A stretch of 61,393 nucleotides of DNA, from positions 1-61,393 of the forward strand of contig JASEFA010000013.1 of assembly GCA_030019365.1 (NCBI GenBank), in the 5' to 3' direction. The notes below the pieces were generated by a model, which was not told the origin of the DNA, did no database searches, and saw nothing but the letters and a program-made list of their open reading frames with translations. A program made the position numbers and the translations under genes. Below, in pieces: positions 7,109-15,140 of the stretch. The stretch's first letter is position 1, and each line of letters begins with the position of its first letter. Source of the stretch: Bacillota bacterium. GTDB lineage: Bacteria > Bacillota > Sulfobacillia > JACIYH01.

Positions 7109-8425
7109 ATGGCGGTAATGGCCCGAACTACCGCGATCGTTCGCCCGGGGATTGGTCTCGATGGCTTCAGCCGCGGGCTCCTGTTGCTGGGGCTCGCCGT
7201 AGTTTCCTTTGGCCTGGCCGAGTTTGCCCTCTACGTGGCCCTGCCGGTCTGGATTCTGGAGCAGTCTGAATCAGCCGGGGCCGTAGGCATGTCCTTTATC
7301 CTCAGGATGCTCCCCGCTTTCGCCGGACCGGCCCTCGGTTCGGTCGTGGACCGCTTCCCGAAGCGCCGCCTGATGGCCCTCGCGGGGACGCTCAGCGCCC
7401 TCCTGGTCGTCCCCGTGATTGTCACCGTGAGCCGCGGGCAGACCCTGCCCATCTATATCGCCATCCTGGGTTGCTCCGCGTCCTTCCTCCTGTTCAACCT
7501 GAGCCGGCGCTCCGCCGTCCCGGAAATCGTGCGAGACCCCGGGCGGCTCACCCGGGCGAATTCCGTTCTTTCCGTCGCCGCCTCGCTGGCCCAGGTGGCG
7601 GGTGCCGGACTCGGGGCACTGGTGCTGCGGAGGCTGAACCCATCGGGGGTAGTGGCGGCTGCCGCCCTCCTCTACCTCGCCAGCGGGATCGTGGCGTCGC
7701 AGGTCCCAGCGTCCGCACGCGCGACCCGGGCCGGCCCGGCCGCGGACTCCCGGCCGGGCGTCCAGCCGGGACTGCCCGGAGACGCACCGCCCGGGAACGC
7801 GGAGTCCGCGGAAGAGGCGACCGAGCGGTCGGGGGTCAGGGACCCCGGTCGTCCGGTCGTGCTCGGTGTCGTTCTCCTCATGGGGCTCGAGATGCTGGCA
7901 GCCGGCCCCTTCATCGCCTACCAGATCATCTTCGTCCAGACGAACATGGGCTTGCCGCCGGAGTTCTTCGGATACCTTTTCTCGGCGCAGATGGCCGGGA
8001 ACTTGCTGGCCGCCAGTTTTCTGGTGGGATGGGCCCGAAAGGTAGCGCCCGGCAAGCTGCTGCCGCTCAGCATGGGCGGCCTGGCCCTGAGTTCAGCGGT
8101 CTTCCTCACCGGGTCGCCGTTCTGGGTCGTGTCGTCCCGGCTGCTGACCGGCATCGCCGTGTCAGCCAAGGTCGTGGCCGACGATACCTTGATCCAGACC
8201 TACGCCCGCCAGCGCCACCTGGGAAGGACCTTCGCCCTCGGGAGCGTCTCCGGCGCGGTCGCGGAGACAACTTCCATCGCGCTGGCCGGCTGGCTCGTAC
8301 CCCGAGTCCCTCTCCCGCAGGTATTCGCGGTTTCCGCCACCTTACAGGCCTGCGGTATCCTGGTCGGGTTGCGCATCCAGACCCTGGCCCGAAGAGCCTG
8401 CCCCGGCACCTGCCGCAGCCGGTAG
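7109..8425 (+). CDS. MFS exporter (EntS/MFS_3-like)
   Basis: 438 residues from ATG 7109 (GGAG upstream). Twelve predicted hydrophobic segments with the motif-A loop SVVDRFPKRRLMAL between helices 2 and 3. A hydrophilic central loop of ~50 residues rich in Gly/Pro/Glu divides the halves. MFS_3 proteins such as EntS export siderophores and macrolides. The substrate is unknown here, and no biosynthetic genes adjoin it. The operator palindrome in its promoter suggests induction by a ligand whose regulator is encoded elsewhere. Confidence 0.85.
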   Translation: MAVMARTTAIVRPGIGLDGFSRGLLLLGLAVVSFGLAEFALYVALPVWILEQSESAGAVGMSFILRMLPAFAGPALGSVVDRFPKRRLMALAGTLSALLVVPVIVTVSRGQTLPIYIAILGCSASFLLFNLSRRSAVPEIVRDPGRLTRANSVLSVAASLAQVAGAGLGALVLRRLNPSGVVAAAALLYLASGIVASQVPASARATRAGPAADSRPGVQPGLPGDAPPGNAESAEEATERSGVRDPGRPVVLGVVLLMGLEMLAAGPFIAYQIIFVQTNMGLPPEFFGYLFSAQMAGNLLAASFLVGWARKVAPGKLLPLSMGGLALSSAVFLTGSPFWVVSSRLLTGIAVSAKVVADDTLIQTYARQRHLGRTFALGSVSGAVAETTSIALAGWLVPRVPLPQVFAVSATLQACGILVGLRIQTLARRACPGTCRSR

Positions 8426-8675
8426 ACAGCCTGGCCGGAGGGTCGGCCGGGACACGGGCGCCATCAGCAACGTCCGTGGGCTCGGCCTTATGGTCGCCTT
8501 CTCCGTCGGCTCGGACGAGGCCGGTCGGGCGCTGGAGCGGTGGCTGGCCGCCGAGCGGATTGTGGTCGGCTACCAGCCGCCTTTCCGTACCTTTCAACTG
8601 ATGCCCGCATACATCATCACAGACGCCGAGGTAGACAGGCTCTGCCACGCCCTGAGGCGGGCGTCGTGCACCTAA
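8425..8675 (+). pseudogene. C-terminal relic of a class-III aminotransferase
   Basis: The frame encodes ISNVRGLGLMVAFSVG, then WLAAERIVVGYQPPFRTFQL and MPAYIITDAEVDRLCHALRR. This is the conserved C-terminal lobe of the acetylornithine/4-aminobutyrate aminotransferase family ('VRGxGLM', 'RLxPPLxIT-x-x-EID'). No PLP-binding lysine region precedes it; the upstream sequence is the end of the MFS gene. A deletion fused the MFS stop to this tail. Its stop overlaps a transposase relic on the other strand, which may mark the breakpoint. Confidence 0.7.
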
Positions 8676-8838
8676 TACCTAATCGCAAGTACCCGAGGAC
8701 CCAGGTGAGCAAAGATGTGCCGCCTGACGTACTGCGCCAGCAGGCACCCGAAGGCGTGGCACATCACCCGGTCCCCCAGCCTGTGAAACACCGGCCGCAG
8801 TTCCAGCTCCGTCTTCGTGTCCCGGATGTCACGTCCTC
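8672..8838 (-). mobile_element. C-terminal relic of an IS4/IS1634-type transposase
   Basis: The minus-strand frame reads RDTKTELELRPVFHRLGDRV, then MCHAFGCLLAQYVRRHI and a stop at 8672. It matches the end of IS1634-like DDE transposases ('K-T-x-LE-x-RPV-x-H...R-x-x-GH-x-x-x-C-x-LA'). Only ~55 codons survive and no inverted repeats were found. The rest of 8839-8999 shows no gene. Confidence 0.6.
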
Positions 8839-8999
8839 CTGACTTCCCTGCCAGAAGGAGCCAGTAGAAGCCGGAGGCGGACGGGTCCTGGCCCTTGGAG
8901 GTTGGAGTCGGGTGTGCTGAAATGTAGCTCGGCTTGACCTCCTACCGCCCCGGGGCTGTTTGTCACGGGGACACTCTCGTCGACCAGGGAGGGCCGCAG

Positions 9000-10187
9000 G
9001 TGACGGGTACCTCACCGACCGCCCGCAACGTTCCCATCCTCGCCTTGACCACCGGCGTCAATGTCGTGGGCATGACTACCTGGATTCCGATTTTGCCCCT
9101 CATCCTTCGCGACCTCGGGGCCCCGGACTTCTGGATTGGTTCTTCGGTCGCCATTTGGACCGTGGTGGGTTCCCTGTTTCAATACCAGGGTGGCGTGTGG
9201 TGCGACCGCCTCGGGCGGCGCGCCCTCATGGTTTACCCGACTTACCTGGGAGGGTTGCTGTTAGGCCTGGCCAGTTTCATGCCGTCCTGGAAAAGCTTCG
9301 TCCCGGTGTACGTTCTCTGGTACGCGATGAACTCGCTCCAGGATCCGGCGTTCCCGGCCATCGTTGGCGAGTCGGTGCCCGCGCCCGCACGGGGCCATGC
9401 GTTTGGGCTGTTTAAGCTGTTCATAGCCGCTGCGGGGGCCGCCGGACCGTTGATAGGGGCGGTCTTGCTGCCTTCCGTGGGCTCACGCGGCCTGCTCCTG
9501 GCCACCAGCGGTGCCTTCCTCGCCACGGCGGCTGCCCGGCAATTCCTCCTCCGCGAGACCAGACCCGCGGCCGTGCAGCAGGGCGGTCTGGCTTGGGCGG
9601 AGTTGTTGCAGGGGCGGCTGGGGCTGGTGCTCCTTATCCTGGTATGCCAGACGGCTATCGTGGCCCTTGGTCTCTATGGCCCATTTCTCACCCTTCACGC
9701 GCGCGACGCTATGAGCCTGAGCAAGAGCGAGATAGATGTGCTCTATGCACTCGCCTACATCCTGGCAGCCTGCGCCAGCCCGTGGGCGGGGAAAGCGGTC
9801 GCCACGTGGGGTGCCGACCGGGTACTGGCATGGGCCGCCCTGACCCTGGGTGCCTCGTTGCTGTTCTGGACCGCCCAGACCCGCCCGGTCCTGATCGTGG
9901 CGTGGATGTTGGTCTCCGCGGGGTGTTTTCAGTTCCTGGTGGTGGCCGGCGACGCCTTTCGCGCGACCGCTCTGCCGGACTCGATCCGGGGGCGGGCTCT
10001 GGGCGCGATCGGCGCCATCAGCCGCGTCATCTCCGCGGCGGAGGTATTCCTGGCCGGACACTGGCGCCTGAGCGCCCCGGTGGCTCCCTTCCTGCTCCTG
10101 GCCGCCACCGCCCTGGTGGCCTTCGCGGGGGTCCAGGTCCTGGCGGCACGTGAGAGGCCGGCGGGCACCGTGACTCCCGGCACCTGA
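9000..10187 (+). CDS. MFS transporter
   Basis: 395 residues from GTG 9000 (AGGGAGGG upstream). Twelve hydrophobic segments; motif-A loop GGVWCDRLGRRALMV; the second-half loop is degenerate (AGKAVATWGADRVLAW). The protein is short and has no extra domains. It lies alone between the transposase relic and a dead GNAT gene, so no partner hints at its substrate. Export of a drug or metabolite is the default expectation for this group. Confidence 0.82.
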   Translation: MTGTSPTARNVPILALTTGVNVVGMTTWIPILPLILRDLGAPDFWIGSSVAIWTVVGSLFQYQGGVWCDRLGRRALMVYPTYLGGLLLGLASFMPSWKSFVPVYVLWYAMNSLQDPAFPAIVGESVPAPARGHAFGLFKLFIAAAGAAGPLIGAVLLPSVGSRGLLLATSGAFLATAAARQFLLRETRPAAVQQGGLAWAELLQGRLGLVLLILVCQTAIVALGLYGPFLTLHARDAMSLSKSEIDVLYALAYILAACASPWAGKAVATWGADRVLAWAALTLGASLLFWTAQTRPVLIVAWMLVSAGCFQFLVVAGDAFRATALPDSIRGRALGAIGAISRVISAAEVFLAGHWRLSAPVAPFLLLAATALVAFAGVQVLAARERPAGTVTPGT

Positions 10188-10282
10188 GATCAACGACATC
10201 GCTGGCGGGGCATTTGGACGGCGAGCCGGCCGCTGACCAGGAACGAGAGGCTCATCAAACGCCGACGGCAGCACCGACCGCC

Positions 10283-10590
10283 CTATCGTGCCGCCCCGGG
10301 AGTGCCAAGGCCCAACTGTGATGGCCAAGCGTGAGGGTCAGCGCTCACGATCGGCAGAAGCAGGGATCCCCTCTTTCCCGGTACGAAGCCAAAACGCGCA
10401 TAGAAAGCGGGGTGCCCACACAGCATGGCCAACGCAAGACCCCGCTGGGGCCGCGTAGGCCAGAGAATCCTGGACGACACGCGATCCGTAACCCTGGCCC
10501 TAATGAGAGGGGTGGCAGGCCACCAGCGTCACGATGGCACCGGGCACCCAGCCCCGCCGCGTGCGTACCCGCCGGGCTGTCGCATGCCGT
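10283..10590 (-). pseudogene. GNAT acetyltransferase relic with nonsense codon and frameshift
   Basis: On the minus strand one frame gives GWVPGAIVTLVACHPSH, TAG (10500-10502), then GQGYGSRVVQDSLAYA. The HP-x-x-(R/Q)-GQGYG pattern is the acetyl-CoA loop of GNAT enzymes. The homology then moves to another frame: RGLALAMLCGHPAFYARFGF followed by VPG, the typical YhbS-like C-terminus. Two independent lesions show a dead gene. The region 10188-10282 holds nothing else recognisable. Confidence 0.75.
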
Positions 10591-10600
10591 CCCTCCGAAC

Positions 10601-11545
10601 CTAACGCCGCCGCCTTCCCCCGCTGGAGCCTTCTTGGGCCATCAGCGCTTTAAGGTTGCGGCCCATAACAGACTCAAGATACACCATGCCTGCCGCGTTC
10701 AGCTTGGTCTTGATCGCCCCCCAGGCGGAGCTGGAATGGTCGGCGTTGTCCGAGAGAATTGCTCTCGTTTCTTCCTCGGTGAACGACACCCCGGCGGGTT
10801 CAAGCCTGAGGAGCCCCTCGTTCTGGGGGCACACCTCCTGGCAGATCAGACAGCCCACAAGGCAGTTGTGGGCAGACTCCGGAATCCACCCGGGCCACGC
10901 CCGTGTCGACCCGTTGTGCAACGTCACACACTTCTCCGCTTCGAGCATAAGCCGATCTGCTCTGATGGCTCCGGTCGGGCAGGCGCTCCTGCAAGCCTGG
11001 CAGCACTCGCATTCGGATGAGATCTCCGCACAGCGCGCCGCGCAGGTCGGCCGCGGCTCGACAGTGGCGTCGGTCAGGAATCCCATTAGCTGGTGGTAGC
11101 TCCCCATCCCTGGCGCGTAGGTGAGGCTGTTGCGCCCGTATGTGACAAGCCCGAGGCGGGCTGCGATCGCCTTGAGCGGTGCCCTCAAAGTTGCAACGCG
11201 GTACTTGCCCTTGAGGACAATCGTCTCCAACTCATGCTTGACCTGCCTGCGGACCTTGCCGTGCCACGCGTAAGTAGGTGGCACGACCACCTCAAACACG
11301 CCCCTGCCCGTGTCGAAGGTCACTCGATGGGCCGGCCGAGGGACGGCAACAACGACAACTGCGTTCGCCTGCGGTAGCTTCTCATTCTTCAGGTAGCTGA
11401 ACACGTCCAGGAGCTCCCGGACGTATTCACTCCCCGCCTCCCTTCGCCGGTCGACCTCCGACCGCACTTCATCCACTACTCCCGGGCAACCCCAGGCGAT
11501 GCGGTAGCCGCGCCCGTTTGCCCATTCCTGCAAAGACCTGTGCAT
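10601..11545 (-). CDS. QueG-like (epoxyqueuosine reductase family) iron-sulfur protein
   Basis: 314 residues. The C-terminal half holds a two-cluster ferredoxin module: CECCQACRSACPTGAI, KCVTLHN and CLVGCLICQEVCPQN. This spacing is typical of the QueG family, which reduces epoxyqueuosine in tRNA using cobalamin. The N-terminal half (VVVVAVPRPAH, LGLVTYGRNSLTY) also fits the corrinoid-binding part. It lacks HEAT repeats and differs from the second QueG-like protein at 26036, so at least one of the two may have another substrate. The end of the GNAT gene at 11476 overlaps its start by 70 bases. Confidence 0.72.
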   Translation of the reverse strand: MHRSLQEWANGRGYRIAWGCPGVVDEVRSEVDRRREAGSEYVRELLDVFSYLKNEKLPQANAVVVVAVPRPAHRVTFDTGRGVFEVVVPPTYAWHGKVRRQVKHELETIVLKGKYRVATLRAPLKAIAARLGLVTYGRNSLTYAPGMGSYHQLMGFLTDATVEPRPTCAARCAEISSECECCQACRSACPTGAIRADRLMLEAEKCVTLHNGSTRAWPGWIPESAHNCLVGCLICQEVCPQNEGLLRLEPAGVSFTEEETRAILSDNADHSSSAWGAIKTKLNAAGMVYLESVMGRNLKALMAQEGSSGGRRRR

Positions 11546-12057
11546 TCGCGGGAGACCTCCCTTGTGAGCCCGGGCTCACCTCTTCGCTGCACCGCATCAA
11601 CAGCCATCCTCATCTCCGCGCGGGAATCTACGAACCCGAACTTCTGGTACACAGGCTTGCCGAGGCTCGACGCGTGAAGGCTGAGTCTGCCGGCTCCCAT
11701 AGAACGCGCGAACCGAACGCATTCCCCAAGAAGCGCGGTGGCGACGCCCCTTTGCCGGTATTCTGGCAACGTGTACATATTCATGATATAGCCTTCTCTA
11801 CCTGACATGTTGTCCGGTGTTGGTGGTTTGCAAAGAAAGATCAATCCGCTTGAGCCCACGATCTTACCGTCATCCGCGGCAAGCCATGCGAACAACCGCT
11901 TTGCAGGTATCATGGCACTGAAGTATTCCCGTGAGGCGGTTATCAGATCCGCCTCCGTTACACTCCCGGTCAGCCAGCCCATTTCGCGAAACATCTCTAT
12001 CCTGAGCCTCACCAGGGTTTCGACGTCCTGGACTGTTGCCGCCCTGACCTCAATCAC
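11476..12057 (-). CDS. GNAT-family N-acetyltransferase
   Basis: 193 residues from GTG 12057; the frame is open to 12168. Canonical GNAT pattern: N-terminal IEVRAATVQDVETLVRLR, substrate region, then IMNMYTLPEYRQRGVATALL as the acetyl-CoA binding loop and SLGKPVYQKFGF near the end. Substrate unknown. The last ~25 codons overlap the start of the QueG-like gene, so the two may be translationally coupled. Confidence 0.82.
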   Translation of the reverse strand: MIEVRAATVQDVETLVRLRIEMFREMGWLTGSVTEADLITASREYFSAMIPAKRLFAWLAADDGKIVGSSGLIFLCKPPTPDNMSGREGYIMNMYTLPEYRQRGVATALLGECVRFARSMGAGRLSLHASSLGKPVYQKFGFVDSRAEMRMAVDAVQRRGEPGLTREVSRECTGLCRNGQTGAATASPGVARE

Positions 12058-12285
12058 CGCACCCAGCCCCCCCAGCGACTCACCGCGGGGCGCCACCGCG
12101 TTCCTCGACGCCCGTGTGCGGTCCCCCCGCACAGCACGCATGTTAGCGGGCGCCGAATGCGGGGTCAAGGGCCACCGTCCTGGCAGTCAGTCCTCGCGCT
12201 GGCCCTCGACGATACCGTTCTCGGGTGGTAGCATGTGGGTGGCCGACAGGACAGGCAACGAAGGGGTCCACCAGGGTGGGAGCGG

Positions 12286-12966
12286 ATGGCGATGACTGAG
12301 GTTGGAATCCTCGTCTTTCAGGACGTCGAGGTTCTGGACTTCGCGGGCCCGTTCGAGGTGCTGTCGGTGGCGGCGAGGCAGAGCGCGGGGCACCTGGCAG
12401 TTGAAACCGCCGGGCTCGCACGGGAAATCGTCTGCCGGGGCGGGCTGGTGGTCCGCCCGGCGCGGCTGGTGTCCGAGGACCCGTGTTACGACCTCCTGGT
12501 CATACCCGGCGGGCCCGGGGCGAGGAACATGGTGGCGGCCGTGCGCACCTTAGCACGGTCCGGAAACAAGGCTTCCGCGGACACCGTGAGGGCCAGTCCG
12601 GGTTCGGCCGCCGACGAAACCATTTTCCGGCTCGCGGAGCAGGGCCGCAGGCTCATCCGGTATGTCGCGGCCCACGCCGAACGCGGAGCTATCGTCGCCT
12701 CGGTGTGCACCGGGGCCTACTTCCTGGCCGAGGCGGGGCTCCTGGCCGGCCGCAAAGCCACAACACACCACGGGGCCTTCAAGCAGTTCGCTGAAACCTA
12801 CCCGGACATAGAGCTGCTGCCTCACCGCTACGTCGACGAGGGCCGGGTCCTGACGTCGGGCGGGGTGAGCTGCGGAATCGACATGGCTCTTCACCTGGTT
12901 TGCCGCCTGGTTGGTCCGGAAGCCGCTCGCACCGTCGCAGACACCCTGGAGTGGCCCTCCTGCTAG
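12286..12966 (+). CDS. DJ-1/PfpI-type glutamine-amidotransferase-like protein
   Basis: 226 residues from ATG 12286 (GGGTGGGAG upstream). Class-I glutamine-amidotransferase-like fold: VGILVFQDVEVLDFAGPFEV at the N-terminus, DLLVIPGGPGARN, and the nucleophile elbow IVASVCTGAYFLAEAGLLAG with the candidate nucleophile Cys. THHGAFKQFAETYP and VLTSGGVSCGIDMALHLV follow. This matches isonitrile-hydratase-like proteins and the N-terminal domain of GlxA/FtrA regulators, without the AraC HTH. A ~35-residue insertion (residues ~85-120, SGNKASADTVRASPGSAADE) is unusual for the family. Function unknown. Confidence 0.78.
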   Translation: MAMTEVGILVFQDVEVLDFAGPFEVLSVAARQSAGHLAVETAGLAREIVCRGGLVVRPARLVSEDPCYDLLVIPGGPGARNMVAAVRTLARSGNKASADTVRASPGSAADETIFRLAEQGRRLIRYVAAHAERGAIVASVCTGAYFLAEAGLLAGRKATTHHGAFKQFAETYPDIELLPHRYVDEGRVLTSGGVSCGIDMALHLVCRLVGPEAARTVADTLEWPSC

Positions 12967-13089
12967 CCGGCCTTCCGGTTGTGCGGGCTGACGCCCTGGG
13001 ACAGGTGTTGCCAGAACCGCGGGCGCTCGTCTCCATCGGGGCTGCGTTCCCCCAAATCGGCGGCATCAGCACAGGCGCAGAAAAGTGTG

Positions 13090-13221
13090 GTCGGCACGGC
13101 ATTAACACCCACGCGCACCAGATGGGCACCGGGCGGCACCAGATAGGTCCACACCACCGGCCCGGGGAGGCGCGCCGTCCAGGACCACCGACACATAATC
13201 CCGTTCGTCCAACTCACTCAC
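13090..13221 (-). pseudogene. possible N-terminal relic of priA
   Basis: Immediately overlapping the end of coaB, a GTG at 13221 opens a frame reading VSELDERDYVSVVLDGAPPR. After a frame change the other frame reads VWTYLVPPGAHLVRVGVNAV. Together they resemble the start of PriA ('VxVDVP...R-x-x-x-YxVP...VGxRVxVPF'). In many Bacillota priA follows coaBC directly, which supports the idea. The match is weak, and nothing of the helicase follows. The remainder of 12967-13213 has no other gene. Confidence 0.35.
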
Positions 13222-13939
13222 CGCGGCGACATTCCAGGAGGGAAATGACGCGGTCGAGAATGCGATGAGCCAGTTCTTCCTTGCTCATGAGGGGGAGATC
13301 TTCCCGGCGCCCGTCGCGCCAGAACAGGGAGACCTCGTTGTCGTCGCTGGCGAATCCCGCACCGGGCCGGCTGACGTCGTTCACCACCAGCAAATCCAGG
13401 TTCTTGCGCCCCATTTCCTCCCGGGCGTCACGCTCGCAGACGCCGGTCTCGCCGGCGAAACCAACCACCACGGTGCTACCCTTCTGTCTGCCCACTTCCG
13501 CCAGGATGTCGGCGGTGGGCTCTAGCTCGAGGTGCCACGACGCCATGCCCTGTTTCTTGACCTTGCCCTCGAACACCTGGCGGGGTCGCCAGTCTCCCAC
13601 CGCCGCCGCCTTGAGCACGAGGTCTACCCCCGGCAGCCGGTCTATTACCGCCCGGTACATCTCCTCGGCCGAGGTAACGTTAACCACCTCCACCCCCTCG
13701 GGGGGAGGGAGAGCCACCGGACCGGAGACCAGCACCACGCTGGCTCCCCGCATGCGGGCGGCGCGGGCCAGGGCGTAGCCCATCTTGCCCGAGGACGGGT
13801 TGGAGATGAACCGGACGGGATCGATCATCTCCCGGGTGGGGCCGGCCGTCACAAGGACCCGCCTGCCGGCCAGGTCGGCCGCAGCCGCACACGAACCGGC
13901 GCCTCCGCCACCTACCACCACCTCAAATCGATCGCTCAT
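13214..13939 (-). CDS. coaB: phosphopantothenate-cysteine ligase domain (CoaB) without the CoaC half
   Basis: 241 residues from ATG 13939. The core is a complete CoaB domain: LAGRRVLVTAGPTREMIDPV, FISNPSSGKMGYALARAA, DLVLKAAAVGDWRP (with the AAVxDxxP motif), GFAGETG, NDVSRPGAGFASDDNEV. CoaB joins cysteine to 4'-phosphopantothenate in CoA synthesis. In most bacteria it is fused behind a ~180-residue CoaC flavoprotein; here only a ~25-residue Gly/Ala-rich stub precedes CoaB. Either CoaC is encoded elsewhere or the gene lost it in the deletions that mark this region. Confidence 0.82.
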   Translation of the reverse strand: MSDRFEVVVGGGGAGSCAAAADLAGRRVLVTAGPTREMIDPVRFISNPSSGKMGYALARAARMRGASVVLVSGPVALPPPEGVEVVNVTSAEEMYRAVIDRLPGVDLVLKAAAVGDWRPRQVFEGKVKKQGMASWHLELEPTADILAEVGRQKGSTVVVGFAGETGVCERDAREEMGRKNLDLLVVNDVSRPGAGFASDDNEVSLFWRDGRREDLPLMSKEELAHRILDRVISLLECRRGE

Positions 13940-14148
13940 GCTTCGTATACCCCCGTTCACCAGCCCGGAGAGGCAACCCGGCTCCCGGTCGAGAAGAGAA
14001 TTGACCACTCATGTCCGTACGACAGGCTCGGGCTCAGGCAAGAGAGCTTCCAGGCACCCTATTCTCAGGGCTAGCGCATTCCAGAGCTCGAGCGTGCGAT
14101 GACCCTCCCTGCCAGATCGCTGCGCATCCCCGCCCGGCTGCGGCTCAC

Positions 14149-14154
14149 ATTATA
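14149..14154 (-). promoter_or_regulatory. extended -10 promoter candidate upstream of coaB
   Basis: On the minus strand TGC-TATAAT forms a perfect extended -10. No good -35 is seen. It would give a leader of ~205 bases before coaB. It may instead be a leftover promoter of the ABC relic region. Confidence 0.35.
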
Positions 14155-14179
14155 GCACCGGACTGTGGGAGAGGGAGGT

Positions 14180-14490
14180 ACCAGGAACGGGCCGTTGGCG
14201 TGCAGCTATGGTGCGCCCGGATCCGCCGATACGCGGGAGACTCCCCAAGAAGGATTCAGCACGCCAGCAGCCACGTGCGCCAGCGTCGCCGGAATGCCCC
14301 GCCACGATGATGTCCCCCGACGTCATGGGCAGGGTGGTGGCCATCATGCGGATGGTGGTGGTTTGCCCACGGGGTCGGGCCCGAGCAGGCCGAAGATCTC
14401 GCCCCTTTCGATGATGAAGCTCACCCCATCCACCGCCGTGATCCCATCGAAGACTCGCTGCCAGGGCCACGGGTGGGGAAATCGTGGTGG
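14180..14490 (-). pseudogene. N-terminal relic of an ABC-transporter ATPase
   Basis: One minus-strand frame gives VFDGITAVDGVSFIIERGEI followed by FGLLGPDPVGK. The next frame continues TTTIRMMATTLPMTSGDIIV and AGH. Together they are the Walker A region of a NatA/DrrA-type ATPase with a frameshift inside the P-loop itself. No Walker B or signature motif follows. The gene is clearly dead. Confidence 0.75.
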
Positions 14491-14682
14491 CTCTGGCCAC
14501 CACCCCCCTGCCCCATCCTGGGGCTCGTCGCCGGGGCCTGCGGGGACCGCCGGGATCGGAAGACGACCACGTCAAGACCCAGCAGCATCATTCACTCGCC
14601 GATCATTGGCTCCTCCCCGGGGCAAATCCCCGTGGTAACCTGGGATGGGTCGAAACGCTTCGCCGGAAAGGAATGGTGGGAG

Positions 14683-15081
14683 ATGAAGGCTTCCGTTGAG
14701 ATCTGGGACGCTTTCACCGACGTTCCGTTCACGGGCAACGTGGCCGGGGTCGTCTTGGACGCCTCGGACCTCACGCCCGAAGACATGCAGCGAATCGCCG
14801 CGGAGTTGAACGCACCGACGACCGGTTTCGTGGTGGGACACGAACCTGGTCCGCCCCCTGTGTTCGAGGTACGGTACTTCACACCGCAACGGGAGATAGC
14901 ACTGTGCGGGCACGTGACCGTGGCCCTGTTCACTGCGCTGGCAACCAGCGGACACTGCCGGCCGCTCCCGGAAGGCACGACAGCGTACCAGCGCACAGCA
15001 GTGGGCTTGCTCCCCGTCACCCTCTTTTCCTGTTGCCGACCGGGGGAGCCGGGGGAGGCTGGCGCGTTGACAACTTCTTAG
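14683..15081 (+). pseudogene. PhzF-family isomerase, truncated to the N-terminal half
   Basis: ATG 14683 follows GGTGGGAG. Residues 1-~90 are good PhzF sequence: WDAFTDVPFTGNVAGVVLDA, then PTTGFVVGHEP and VRYFTPQREIALCGHVTVAL. The family signature 'FTP-x-x-E-x-x-LCGHAT' is intact. After ~residue 120 the homology ends and the frame stops at 15081. PhzF proteins are ~260-300 residues with two similar halves, so half is missing. The tetR promoter lies in its last 20 bases. It might still be translated but should not be active. Confidence 0.7.
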
Positions 15082-15095
15082 CGGAACTTTATGAT
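15067..15095 (+). promoter_or_regulatory. consensus sigma-A promoter of the tetR-ABC operon
   Basis: TTGACA (15067-15072), 17-base spacer, TATGAT (15090-15095). The predicted start is ~15102. GGGAGG at 15126-15131 would be the ribosome-binding site of the tetR-type gene. Confidence 0.8.
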
Positions 15096-15140
15096 ACAAG
15101 TGCTCTCACAACGTTCCCATTAGACGGGAGGGTCGAAGCG

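Noticed and set aside
10500-10502. Idea that in-frame TAG codons (GNAT relic, PhzF relic, rubredoxin-like tail) are recoded, e.g. as pyrrolysine
   Set aside because: The same GNAT relic also has a frameshift, several normal genes here end in TAG, and no pyl genes are in the window. Decay by CAG/GAG to TAG is simpler.
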